Shown here: positions 1 through 7,231 of the stretch, one piece after another | Position numbering within the stretch: the stretch's first letter is position 1 | Layout of the letters: every line of letters starts with the position of its first letter | Assembly: GCA_023388965.1 (NCBI GenBank) | Contig: JAEWFF010000023.1 | Coordinates: 1-41,235 of the forward strand | DNA from: Pseudomonadota bacterium | GTDB lineage: Bacteria > Pseudomonadota > Alphaproteobacteria > Rhizobiales > Methylopilaceae | DNA length: 41,235 bases | Direction of reading: 5' to 3' | The notes under the pieces: generated by a model | The model's input: the letters and a program-made list of their open reading frames with translations, nothing else | What the model was told of the DNA's origin: nothing | The model's database searches: none | Program-made: the position numbers and the translations under genes

Positions 1-45
1 CCCCCAAGACCGTGACGAAGCTTTCAGGAGGCGGAGCAGGTCATC

Positions 46-216
46 ATGCTCGACATGACGCGGGAACTCAGCCGCCTGCTTTCCGTAACCCTACCCCATT
101 TTGCCGCCTGGGCAAGAACGACGTCACACAAACGTCGCACGCGCTCCCGCCTCGCCCTCGATATGGAAGAGGCCATGGGATCATGGAGCCCCGCATTCCC
201 TGACAATGTCACCTAG
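46..216 (+). CDS. possible small basic protein, 56 aa
   Basis: This is a short open frame with an ATG five bases after an AGCAGG ribosome-site-like stretch, ending in TAG just before the next gene. The middle is rich in Arg, Lys and Ser (residues about 24-37, ARTTSHKRRTRSRL), loosely like the basic core of DUF1127 (YjiS-like) proteins, but the usual C-terminal LxDIGL-type motif is not visible. There is no homology proof, and short frames arise easily at this GC content. It could equally be non-coding leader sequence. Confidence 0.25.
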   Translation: MLDMTRELSRLLSVTLPHFAAWARTTSHKRRTRSRLALDMEEAMGSWSPAFPDNVT

Positions 217-229
217 CAGAGGAGAGGGC

Positions 230-658
230 ATGATGAAGGTCTCGTGGATGGGAACGGACTATTCGATAAACGTGGCGAAGGCCGACAGCGCGGGCACCGT
301 TGGGGTCTTCGAGTCCGTGACGCCTGCGGGCGACGGGCCACCCGTCCATATCCACAACAACGAGGACGAGGTGCTCCACGTCATCGACGGCGAGTTCGAG
401 TTCTGGCTCGACGGTCAGGTTTCGCGCGCCGCACAAGGCAGGTCGGTATTCCTTCCCCGAGGCGTTCCGCACACCTTCCGCGTGGTGGGAGACCGCCCGG
501 GGCGCATCCTGGCGATCACCGTGCCGGGCGGCTTCGAGAACTTCTTCGTCGAGGTCTCCGAGCGCGACCTGCGCATCCCCGACAACATGCCCGAGCTGAT
601 GGAACTTGCCGGGCGCTACGGGCTGCAATTCGTCGGCCCCGCGCAGTGGGCCGACTGA
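230..658 (+). CDS. cupin-domain protein
   Basis: The protein has 142 residues and a single conserved-barrel cupin fold. Cupin motif 1 is visible as PVHIHNNEDEVLHVIDGEFEFW (two His and Glu metal ligands), and motif 2 as FLPRGVPHTFRV (third His), so a mononuclear metal site looks intact. The start was chosen at the ATG that follows AGAGGAGAGGGC, a good ribosome site; the open frame continues upstream but without such a site. Members of this family include small dioxygenases, isomerases and sugar-binding proteins, and the substrate cannot be read from sequence. It lies about 140 bp upstream of a small oxidase-like membrane protein on the same strand, so the two may be co-transcribed. Confidence 0.8.
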   Translation: MMKVSWMGTDYSINVAKADSAGTVGVFESVTPAGDGPPVHIHNNEDEVLHVIDGEFEFWLDGQVSRAAQGRSVFLPRGVPHTFRVVGDRPGRILAITVPGGFENFFVEVSERDLRIPDNMPELMELAGRYGLQFVGPAQWAD

Positions 659-799
659 GCCGTCCCCGGACTTCGACAAGCCCCTTCACTCCGGGCGCCA
701 GTCGGCCGGACCCAGCCGGCAGGCGAAGGGAGGGCCCGTCAACCCGGCACACGGCCGGCGGGATGCCGCCCACAGGAAACCGTGAAAGGAGAGATCCCG

Positions 800-1204
800 A
801 TGCCCTTCATATCGCAGCTCTATTTCAAGACCGCCATCGTCTTCCTCATCGTCGGCATCATGATGGGGCTTCAGATGTCGATCTCGGGCAACCACAACGT
901 CATCGGCGCGCACGCCCACGCAAACCTGCTCGGCTGGGTGACGATGGCGCTGTTCGGAACCTGGTTCGCCTTCATGACGGAGAAGGCACAGTCCCGGCTC
1001 GCCATGATCCAGTACGGCGTCTATACGGCCGGCGTCGTCATCATGACGCCCTCGCTCTACTTCATGCTGCAGGGCAATCCCGCGCTTGAGCCGCTGGTAG
1101 CGGCGGGCTCGCTCATCGCCTTCGCGGGCGTGTTGCTGTTCGCCTTCATGGTCTTCTCCGGTGAGCGCACTACTGCAAGCCGGGATGCCTCAGCGAGAAT
1201 CTGA
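800..1204 (+). CDS. small membrane protein resembling heme-copper oxidase subunit I
   Basis: This 134-residue protein is almost entirely membrane segments, about four, roughly residues 9-30, 42-62, 75-95 and 100-122. Its signature is GAHAHANLLGW at about residues 36-46, which resembles the His-bearing helix of subunit I of cbb3-type oxidases and NO reductases. A full subunit I has about 12 helices and several more metal-ligand His residues, so this is not a complete oxidase. Homologues of this length are often auto-annotated as cytochrome oxidase. It is preceded by AAAGGAGAGATCCCG, a strong ribosome site. Its 3' end converges on the SulP gene with a gap of about 30 bp. A heme or metal role is inference. 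Confidence 0.7.
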   Translation: MPFISQLYFKTAIVFLIVGIMMGLQMSISGNHNVIGAHAHANLLGWVTMALFGTWFAFMTEKAQSRLAMIQYGVYTAGVVIMTPSLYFMLQGNPALEPLVAAGSLIAFAGVLLFAFMVFSGERTTASRDASARI

Positions 1205-1235
1205 TCGGAGTCCCACGCCGGTAGAAGCGGCTCGC

Positions 1236-2963
1236 TCACGCCTCCAGTTTCGGGATTTCCGAGAGTCCCCTGAATGCGTCATGCTGGCTGAGGTGAACCT
1301 CACCGTTGAGATGTCTGAGGAACTCCGTGGTCCTGAGCCGATCCATGACAGGGCCTTTGACCTCCGAAAGGTGGAAGCCGATGCCGGCATCGGAGAGGCG
1401 GCGGTTGATCTCCTCGAGGCTTTCGAGTGCGGAGGCATCGATGGCGTTGACGGCCGAGCACATCAGGATGACGTGCTTCAGCTCCGGCCGCTCCGCTACG
1501 AGCGCGGCAATCCGGTCCTCAAGGAAGCGCGAATTGGCGAAGTAAAGGCTTTCGTCCACCCGGATCGACAGGATGTCGGGTCGCGTGAGGACGGCATGCC
1601 GGTCGACGTTGCGATAGTGCTCGGTGCCTGGCACCTGTCCGACCACGGCGATGTGCGGCTTGCTGGTGCGATAGAGGTGGAGGAGGAGCGAGAGCAGCAC
1701 TCCTGCCACGATCCCCGGTTCCACCCCCCATCCGAGCGTGACGAGGATGGTGGCAGCCATGGCGGCGAAATCAGACCGGGAATAGGCGAACACGCGCCGG
1801 ACGGTGCCGAGATCGACCAGCGACAGCACGGCCACGATGATGGTGGCTGCAAGGGTCGCCTGCGGCAGGTTTTCGAGCAGCGGGGTGAGGAACAGAGCGG
1901 CGAGCGCGATGCCGGCTGCGGTGAAGACGCCCGCGGCGGGGGTCTGCGCGCCGGCATCGAAATTGACAACCGAGCGCGCAAACCCGCCCGTAACCGGGTA
2001 ACCCGAAGTCAGGCCGGCCGCGATGTTGGCTGCGCCCAGCCCGATCAGCTCCTGGTCGGGCTCGATGCGCTGGCGGCGCTTGGCGGCGAGCGTCTGGGCG
2101 ACTGACACGGATTCCACGAAGCCGACCACCGAGATCAGGAAGGCCGGCAGGGCGAGCGTTGCGATCAGGTCGAACGAGACGGACGGCAGGCCGGGGACGG
2201 GAAGCCCCTGCGGTATGGCGCCGACCAGAGCAACGCCGCGAACGCCGAGATCGAAGCCCTGAGCGAGGGCGACAGTCGCCGCCACGGCAGCTATGGGCGC
2301 AGCCTTGGCGATCATGTCGGCAGGCCGGGCGGGAACACGAACTGCCATGAGGGCAGGCTTGAGATATTTGCGGGTCAGGATGAGAAACGCAAGAACGCCC
2401 GTCCCGATGGTGAGTGTGATCGGGTTGATCGCGCCAAGTCCGTTGGCCAAGGAAAGCGCGATCTCCGGAAGGCTATCCCCGCCCCCCGAAACGCCGAGGA
2501 TGTGCCGGAGCTGGCCGGCGGCGATCAGCAGGCCGGCGGCGGTGATGAACCCCGAGATCACCGGATGCGACAGGAAATTGGCGAGGAAGCCGAGCCGAAA
2601 GATTCCCATGAGGACGAGCATGCCGCCCGACAGCAGAGCCAGGACAATCGCAGCGGTGAGATAGTCGGCCGTGCCCTGCGCAGCGATCTGGCCTATCGCC
2701 GAGGCCGTCATGAGCGATACGACCGCGACGGGACCGACCGCGAGTGTGCGACTGGTTCCAAAGACCGCGTAGGCAACCAGCGGCAGGATCGAGGCGTAGA
2801 GCCCGACTTCCGGGGGCAGACCCGCAAGCATGGCATAGGCTAGCGATTGCGGAATCAGCATGATCGTCACGATCACGGCGGCCAGCAGATCGCCGGTCAG
2901 CGTCGTGCCGTCATAGGTCCTGCCCCATTGAAGAAACGGCAGATGTTTCGAGGCTTTGATCAT
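1236..2963 (-). CDS. SulP-family inorganic anion transporter with STAS domain
   Basis: This 575-residue protein of the SLC26/SulP family should carry sulfate or a related anion across the inner membrane. The N-terminal two thirds is a multi-helix membrane domain, with the family signature region PQSLAYAMLAGLPPEVGLYA near residues 40-60 and ALPAFLISVVGFVESVSVA near the middle. The C-terminal about 120 residues form a soluble STAS domain (ESLYFANSRFLED, HVILMCSAVNAIDASALESL). The start was placed at MIKASKHLPF, where the family normally begins, although the frame is open further upstream. It is the last gene of the minus-strand sulfur cluster, 86 bp after the DUF442 gene. The context points to uptake or export of sulfate, sulfite or thiosulfate produced or used by sulfide oxidation. 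Confidence 0.92.
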   Translation of the reverse strand: MIKASKHLPFLQWGRTYDGTTLTGDLLAAVIVTIMLIPQSLAYAMLAGLPPEVGLYASILPLVAYAVFGTSRTLAVGPVAVVSLMTASAIGQIAAQGTADYLTAAIVLALLSGGMLVLMGIFRLGFLANFLSHPVISGFITAAGLLIAAGQLRHILGVSGGGDSLPEIALSLANGLGAINPITLTIGTGVLAFLILTRKYLKPALMAVRVPARPADMIAKAAPIAAVAATVALAQGFDLGVRGVALVGAIPQGLPVPGLPSVSFDLIATLALPAFLISVVGFVESVSVAQTLAAKRRQRIEPDQELIGLGAANIAAGLTSGYPVTGGFARSVVNFDAGAQTPAAGVFTAAGIALAALFLTPLLENLPQATLAATIIVAVLSLVDLGTVRRVFAYSRSDFAAMAATILVTLGWGVEPGIVAGVLLSLLLHLYRTSKPHIAVVGQVPGTEHYRNVDRHAVLTRPDILSIRVDESLYFANSRFLEDRIAALVAERPELKHVILMCSAVNAIDASALESLEEINRRLSDAGIGFHLSEVKGPVMDRLRTTEFLRHLNGEVHLSQHDAFRGLSEIPKLEA

Positions 2964-2997
2964 GAACTGGCCGCCGGGAAAAGGAAAAGGGGGACGG

Positions 2998-3030
2998 GTG
3001 CTGCGGGTCTGTTGGACAGATCGGCAGCAC
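2998..3030 (-). other. hairpin between the DUF442 and sulP genes
   Basis: Two perfect 7-base arms (GTGCTGC and GCAGCAC) enclose an inner perfect 5-base stem (TCTGT, ACAGA) with a three-base loop. In the minus-strand transcript it is followed by a C/T-rich stretch. It may be a partial terminator or processing stem that lowers sulP expression relative to the upstream genes. The function is inferred. Confidence 0.45.
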
Positions 3031-3049
3031 CCTTGTCGGACGGCGGGGG

Positions 3050-3418
3050 TTACCGTCCGAGTGACGAATAAAGGGCGGCAGACCGGGCGCCGGAACGGCA
3101 ATATCCCAGAACGGATCCATCAAGGCTTGACATCGCTTCATCGAATTGGGCGATCTGGTCCTGCGTCGGCGGGCCAGATACGGGGATATGAATGGCCTTC
3201 AGGCCGTGCTTGCCGGCTTCGGCGGCGATTTCAGCGAAAGCAGGCTGCCCGGGCTCTTCATTGTCGGGCCGTGCGCAAACAATGGCGACGTAGCCTTCAT
3301 CGGCCAGCGCCTTGACATCCACGGGGCGGATCTGACCGGCGGTAGCGAAACGCTCGTCTATCTTCCTTATGCTCATTTTCCTGGGCTTTCCAAAGAGACT
3401 GAAGGGCCAAATCGTCAT
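3050..3418 (-). CDS. DUF442 / TIGR01244-type sulfur transferase-phosphatase-like protein
   Basis: This 122-residue protein has the fold of dual-specificity phosphatases and rhodaneses. The active-site loop is YCRSGARSA with Cys107 and Arg112, and a GQIRPVDVKALADEGY stretch typical of DUF442 is at about residues 28-43. In the BigR regulon of Agrobacterium and Xylella, DUF442 is the sulfurtransferase part of Blh, fused to a persulfide dioxygenase. Here the two parts are separate genes in the same cluster. The start shown has a GGGGAG ribosome site; a second ATG 42 bp downstream (3376) is preceded by CAGGAAA and is also plausible. It lies 13 bp after the YedE-like gene, in an apparent operon. 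Confidence 0.85.
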   Translation of the reverse strand: MTIWPFSLFGKPRKMSIRKIDERFATAGQIRPVDVKALADEGYVAIVCARPDNEEPGQPAFAEIAAEAGKHGLKAIHIPVSGPPTQDQIAQFDEAMSSLDGSVLGYCRSGARSAALYSSLGR

Positions 3419-3431
3419 CTCGCTCCCCCGC

Positions 3432-3875
3432 CTACGTCGCCCCGGCGGCGGAACGCGTTGCGATCGTGTGGCGGGCGAGCCTCGATAGCGCGATGCCGCC
3501 GACCATCGATCCCACGAACAGGAAGGCGTCTGCCTCGCCAAGTCCGAGCGCGGGGATCGCGCCGCCCGGGCAAAAGCCGGTGACGCCCCAGCCGATGCCG
3601 AACACGGCGGACCCGGCCAGAAGCGGCATGTCGAGCTTTCGGCCCGTGGGCAGGTGGAACGCCGCATCGAACAGCGGCGCAGGGCGCTTGAGCACGAAGC
3701 GATAGCCGATTGCCGCCACGGCCAGCGCACCACCCATGACGAAGGCAAGCGAAGGGTCCCACGTGCCGGCAAAGTCGAAGAAGTTGAGCACCTTGGCGGG
3801 ATTGGCCATGCCGGAAAGGGCGATGCCTGTGCCGAAGATCAGGCCGATCGCAAGGGCGGAGAGGATGCGGGTCAT
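3432..3875 (-). CDS. YeeE/YedE family half-transporter (DUF6691 type)
   Basis: This 147-residue membrane protein has about four helices. Near the N-terminus it has GMANPAKVLNFFDFAG (about residues 22-37) and further on GVTGFCPGGAIPALGLG, with the Cys-containing loop typical of YeeE/YedE thiosulfate-type transporters. These proteins act as the second half of a two-gene transporter. Its ATG overlaps the stop of the upstream half (TGATG), so translation is coupled. The known YeeE protein imports thiosulfate, and in BigR-type operons the pair is thought to move sulfite or thiosulfate. The substrate here is inferred from context. Confidence 0.9.
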   Translation of the reverse strand: MTRILSALAIGLIFGTGIALSGMANPAKVLNFFDFAGTWDPSLAFVMGGALAVAAIGYRFVLKRPAPLFDAAFHLPTGRKLDMPLLAGSAVFGIGWGVTGFCPGGAIPALGLGEADAFLFVGSMVGGIALSRLARHTIATRSAAGAT

Positions 3876-4306
3876 CAGATGCTTCCAACAATGTGACGGA
3901 CGATGAAGACGGTGGCGGCGGTCGAGGCCATGAAGACGAGGGTGGCCGCGATCGAGCGTGGAGCCAGGCGCGCCATGCCGCAGACGCCGTGGCCCGATGT
4001 GCATCCGGAGCCGAAATAGACGCCGACGCCGACGATCAGCCCGCCAAGGATCAGCCAGGGACCGGGAACCGGGCTTTCGAACGGCACGGCGCTCGGCCCG
4101 CCGAACGCGACGATCAAAGCCGGTGCGCCAACGGCGCCGGCGAGGAAGGCCGCCCGCCAGCTCCAGTCATGGGTAAACGGCGGCACGAGACCGGACAGGA
4201 TTCCGGTCATGCCGGCGATGCGTCCGTGGGAAGCCATCAGCAATACGGCGGCAAGGCCGATCAGGCTGCCGCCAAGCAGCGACAGCCAAGGGGTGAATTC
4301 GGTCAT
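3875..4306 (-). CDS. YeeE/YedE family half-transporter, N-terminal half
   Basis: This 143-residue membrane protein has LLGGSLIGLAAVLLMASHGRIAGMTGILSGL at the start (family signature, residues about 10-40) and YFGSGCTSGHGVCGMARLAPRS near residues 98-120, containing the conserved Cys-bearing GCTSGHGxCG loop. It is the first of two half-transporters that together match one YeeE. It overlaps the DUF2892 gene upstream by 4 bp (ATGA) and the second half downstream by 1 bp. This tight coupling supports a 1:1 complex. The likely role is transport of a reduced sulfur anion. Confidence 0.92.
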   Translation of the reverse strand: MTEFTPWLSLLGGSLIGLAAVLLMASHGRIAGMTGILSGLVPPFTHDWSWRAAFLAGAVGAPALIVAFGGPSAVPFESPVPGPWLILGGLIVGVGVYFGSGCTSGHGVCGMARLAPRSIAATLVFMASTAATVFIVRHIVGSI

Positions 4307-4524
4307 TTCTCGTTGGTCTCCGATGTCGACAGATTGAAGATCGAATAGGCCGGGCAGAAGCGGACAAGACCCGTCACGGCGAGCACCAGCCCGACAATGA
4401 CGAAGGCCCAGGTCCAGACCGGGCTGGCGAACATCGCCCAGCCGGTGACGAAGGGGGCGAGCAGGAGCAGGACGCCGATTATGAGGCGGGCGATGCGATC
4501 AGGTGTTCCGACATTGATCTTCAT
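4303..4524 (-). CDS. DUF2892 (YgaP-type) small membrane protein
   Basis: This 73-residue protein begins MKINVGTPDRIARLIIGVLL, the hallmark of DUF2892, and has two membrane helices (about residues 11-29 and 33-52) and a conserved RFCPAYSIFNLST tail. In YgaP the same module is fused to a rhodanese, and in BigR-controlled operons it stands alone. It is the first gene of the transporter sub-operon. The likely role is helping persulfide or sulfite handling at the membrane, but the exact function is not known. Confidence 0.9.
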   Translation of the reverse strand: MKINVGTPDRIARLIIGVLLLLAPFVTGWAMFASPVWTWAFVIVGLVLAVTGLVRFCPAYSIFNLSTSETNEK

Positions 4525-4566
4525 GGCAGTTTCCTTTCGGGGGTATGGACAGCATAGCCAGAATAG

Positions 4567-4592
4567 TCTCTACTTTGTATATACGCAATAAT
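4567..4592 (-). promoter_or_regulatory. AT-rich candidate promoter/operator before the DUF2892 gene
   Basis: The 119-bp gap between the bigR stop and the DUF2892 start contains an AT-rich island with TCTACTTTGTATATACGCAA. The 8-mer ATACGCAA (4581-4588) is the reverse complement of TTGCGTAT at 7555-7562 in the trxC/arsR divergent region, and both sites also carry TCTAC followed by TTGT. This suggests a shared repressor site. It was identified by eye only. Confidence 0.45.
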
Positions 4593-4643
4593 GAAGGTAT
4601 CGGGTGTGCTAGCCCCGTCCGGAACGCTGCTCCTGTCGTCCGG

Positions 4644-4958
4644 TCACTTGCAGAACAGATGGTGCATGGTGTGGATGAAGGTCTCGATGCGCGGATCGGC
4701 GAGCCTGTAAAAGACCTGCTTGCCCTCCTTGCGCCCGGCGATCAGACCCGCCTCGCGCAGCTCGGCGAGCTGTTGCGAGAGGCCGGGCTGACGGATGCCG
4801 AGCCCATCCTCGAGCTCGCGCACGGATCGCTCGCCCTCGACAAGGGCGCAGGCGACCAACAGTCGGTCGGGATTCGAGAGCTTCTTGAGGAAGGCGGTCG
4901 CTTCGCCGACTTTCCTCTTGAGCTCCCGAGCTTCATCCGAGAGCAGCATCGTGTCCAT
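4644..4958 (-). CDS. bigR: BigR/SqrR-type ArsR-family persulfide-sensing repressor
   Basis: This 104-residue winged-helix protein has a DNA-recognition helix around residues 54-67 (GIRQPGLSQQLAEL). Cys37 and Cys103 are 66 residues apart, the spacing of the C42/C108 pair in BigR and C41/C107 in SqrR, which form a di- or tetrasulfide bridge on meeting sulfane sulfur and release DNA. The metal-binding CxC of classical ArsR is absent. It starts inside the stop of the persulfide dioxygenase gene (TGATG), so the two are translated together. A second ATG nine bases downstream is possible. It is expected to repress its own cluster in the absence of persulfide. Confidence 0.9.
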   Translation of the reverse strand: MDTMLLSDEARELKRKVGEATAFLKKLSNPDRLLVACALVEGERSVRELEDGLGIRQPGLSQQLAELREAGLIAGRKEGKQVFYRLADPRIETFIHTMHHLFCK

Positions 4959-5842
4959 CAGTCGTCCCAGGCGGCGCCTTCGAGCAGGTTCATCGGGATC
5001 TTGAGATAACGCCTGCCGTTGTCCTCGGGCTCGGGCAACCGTCCCGCATTGGTGTTGATCTGCAAGGCGTGCAGGATCAGCTTTGGCATGGCAAGCGTCC
5101 TGTCGCGCGCCTCGCGCGCGGCCACGAACTCGGCTTCCGTCTTGTAGACCGACATATGCGTGTTCTTCGCCTTCTGCTCGGCAACCGTCGACTCCCACAT
5201 CGGCTCGCGCCCGCCCGGCTGGTAGTCGTGGCCCGTGAAGATGCGCGTCTCGTCGGGCAGCGCAAGGATGTCCTGGATCGACTTCCACAAAACCTTGGCG
5301 CTGCCGCCGGGAAAGTCAGCCCGCGCAGTTCCCGAATCCGGCATGAACAGCGTGTCGTGGACGAAGGCCGCGTCGCCGATCACATAGGTGATCGAGGCGA
5401 GCGTATGGCCGGGCGAGAATATGACTTTCGCATCGATGTTGCCCACCTTGAAAGTCTCGCCGTCTGCGAACAGCTTGTCCCACTGCGAGCCGTCAGCCGG
5501 AAAGTCGGGCCAGTTGTAGAACCCCTTCCAGAGCTGCTGAACCTCGGTCACCTTCTCGCCGATCGCCGTCGGCGCGCCGGTCTTCTCCTTCAGATACTGG
5601 GCGGCCGAGAAGTGATCGGCATGGGGGTGGGTGTCGAGGATCCATTCGACCTCGTAGCCCTTGTCGGCGATGAACTTCAGGATGGTGTCGGCGTGGGTGG
5701 TCGCGGTCGCGGCCGATTTCTCGTCATAGTCGAGCACCGGATCGACGATGGCGCATTTCTTCGACTCGGGGTCAGCGACGACATACTGGATCGACCAGGT
5801 TCGGGGATCGAAGAAGCCGGTGACTTCGGGCTTGGCTAGCAT
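4958..5842 (-). CDS. blh: persulfide dioxygenase, ETHE1/Blh type
   Basis: This 294-residue metallo-beta-lactamase-fold protein oxidises glutathione persulfide to sulfite and glutathione with a mononuclear iron. The metal motif THPHADHF gives His72, His74, Asp76 and His77. Further ligands are seen in FSPGHTLAS, the Asp of VHDTLFMPD and IFTGHDY. The ending NTNAGRLPEPEDNGRRYLKI is typical of the Blh branch. The rhodanese-like DUF442 part that Blh carries in Agrobacterium is not fused here but encoded at 3050-3418. It is translationally coupled to bigR downstream and preceded by an AT-rich palindromic region (5893-5934). It supplies the cytoplasmic second step after sulfide:quinone reductase. Confidence 0.93.
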   Translation of the reverse strand: MLAKPEVTGFFDPRTWSIQYVVADPESKKCAIVDPVLDYDEKSAATATTHADTILKFIADKGYEVEWILDTHPHADHFSAAQYLKEKTGAPTAIGEKVTEVQQLWKGFYNWPDFPADGSQWDKLFADGETFKVGNIDAKVIFSPGHTLASITYVIGDAAFVHDTLFMPDSGTARADFPGGSAKVLWKSIQDILALPDETRIFTGHDYQPGGREPMWESTVAEQKAKNTHMSVYKTEAEFVAAREARDRTLAMPKLILHALQINTNAGRLPEPEDNGRRYLKIPMNLLEGAAWDD

Positions 5843-5892
5843 GTTGTGTCCTCAGTTCGTTTCGGATGGACCGCCAGGCGGCATGACGCTTA

Positions 5893-5934
5893 GCTATATA
5901 TGATTGCAAAATATTGCAAGTGATAAATTGCAAT
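5893..5934 (-). promoter_or_regulatory. triple TTGCAA operator and promoter of the blh-bigR operon
   Basis: Three copies of the self-complementary hexamer TTGCAA occur at 5904-5909, 5914-5919 and 5928-5933, the last inside a perfect 10-base palindrome AATTGCAATT. On the minus strand the middle copy can serve as a -35 box (TTGCAA), with TATATA/TATAGC as -10 after 13-15 bases. A repressor on these sites would block the promoter. The neighbouring BigR-type protein is the natural candidate, since its known operators are AT-rich palindromes. Binding is inferred. Confidence 0.6.
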
Positions 5935-5958
5935 TAATCGCCGATCGACATGGGCCTC

Positions 5959-7158
5959 CTATTCCGCAGGCGTGGCGGGCGCGGTGCGGGCGGCCTGCCA
6001 GAGCAGCGGCACCAGGATGAAGGCGACGGCCGGGAAGATCAGCCAGTTGATCGTCTGCCAGCCCGAAGCGTGCAGCAGCGCGCCTGCGAAGAAGGAGGCG
6101 GCCGCCACCGTGCCGAAGATCAGGAAGTCGTTGGCCCCTTGCGCCTTGCCGCGCTCGGCCGGCGTGTGGCAGTCGGTGACCATCGCGGTCGCGCCGATGA
6201 AGCCGAAGTTCCAGCCGACGCCGAGCAGGACCAGCGACACCCAGAAATGGGTCAGCTCGAGGCCTGCGAGCGCGACGGCTGCCGACACGGCGATCAGGAA
6301 CAGCCCGACCGCAGTCACCCGCTCCTTGCCGAAGCGAGCCATCAGGTGGCCGGTCACGAAGCTGGGCGCGAACATGGCCAGCACGTGCCACTGGATGCCG
6401 AGCGCGGCGTGGTCGACCGAATGGCCATGTCCGACCATGGCGATGGGAGCGGCCGTCATCACGAACACCATCAGCCCGTAGGAGACCACGCCAGCCGCGA
6501 CCGCCAGCATGTATCGCGGCATCAGCAGGATCTGGAGGAGTGGGCGGCCGGTATCCTGCGACTCCCCTCCCTCCTGCGTCGCCCTGGGCGCACGCAGCAG
6601 CATCAGCACCGGGATCGCCATCAGGGCAAGTGCGGCCTGGCTCAGGAAGCTGCCGGCATAGGGCGTGCCGGGCAGCGCGTCACGGGTCCAGATCACGAAC
6701 TGCGGGCCGATGATCGCGGCGGCGAGGCCGCCGATCATCACCCACGAGATCGCCTTGGCCTTGAGCGGGCCGGTCGCGGCGTCGGTGGCCGCGAAGCGGT
6801 AGCTCTGCACGTAGGCGGCGTAGAAGCCGGCCGTGAAGGTGCCGAGGCAGAAGACGACAAAGGAAGCCGCGAAGATGCCGGCCGCCGCCACGAGGCCGGC
6901 GACTATGCCGAAGCCCGCGCCGAAGAGATAGCCGCTGCGGCGGCCAAAGCGCCGCATCACGAAGGCGGCCGGCAGCGTGCCGAGCGCGAGGCCGAGATTG
7001 AACAGGCTGACGGGCAGCGTCACCAGCGCCGGGTCGGAGGAAAGCTGCTGCCCCACCAGCCCGCCCAGCGAGATGATGATCGGCGGGCTCGCCGCGCCCA
7101 GCGCCTGGGCGCTGGTCAGCACGAGGATGTTCCTTCTGGCTATGGCCTGGTCGTTCAT
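5959..7158 (-). CDS. MFS transporter
   Basis: This 399-residue membrane protein has about 12 helices. It has the MFS loop motif AAFVMRRFGRRSGYLFG after helix 2 and a related GHLMARFGKERVTAVG in the second half. The start MNDQAIARRN was chosen because it directly precedes helix 1; the frame is open upstream but overlaps the arsR gene. It lies 73 bp after the ArsR-family repressor on the same strand, the common layout of a repressor plus the exporter it controls. Because that repressor has the persulfide-sensor cysteine pair, the substrate may be a sulfur compound. An arsenic or organic substrate cannot be excluded. Confidence 0.85.
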   Translation of the reverse strand: MNDQAIARRNILVLTSAQALGAASPPIIISLGGLVGQQLSSDPALVTLPVSLFNLGLALGTLPAAFVMRRFGRRSGYLFGAGFGIVAGLVAAAGIFAASFVVFCLGTFTAGFYAAYVQSYRFAATDAATGPLKAKAISWVMIGGLAAAIIGPQFVIWTRDALPGTPYAGSFLSQAALALMAIPVLMLLRAPRATQEGGESQDTGRPLLQILLMPRYMLAVAAGVVSYGLMVFVMTAAPIAMVGHGHSVDHAALGIQWHVLAMFAPSFVTGHLMARFGKERVTAVGLFLIAVSAAVALAGLELTHFWVSLVLLGVGWNFGFIGATAMVTDCHTPAERGKAQGANDFLIFGTVAAASFFAGALLHASGWQTINWLIFPAVAFILVPLLWQAARTAPATPAE

Positions 7159-7231
7159 GTCACGTCTCGTGATGGCCGAGGCCGAGGCCCGGCCACGGGG
7201 AGGGATGAAACTCGCTTCTCGCCCCGGAGCC

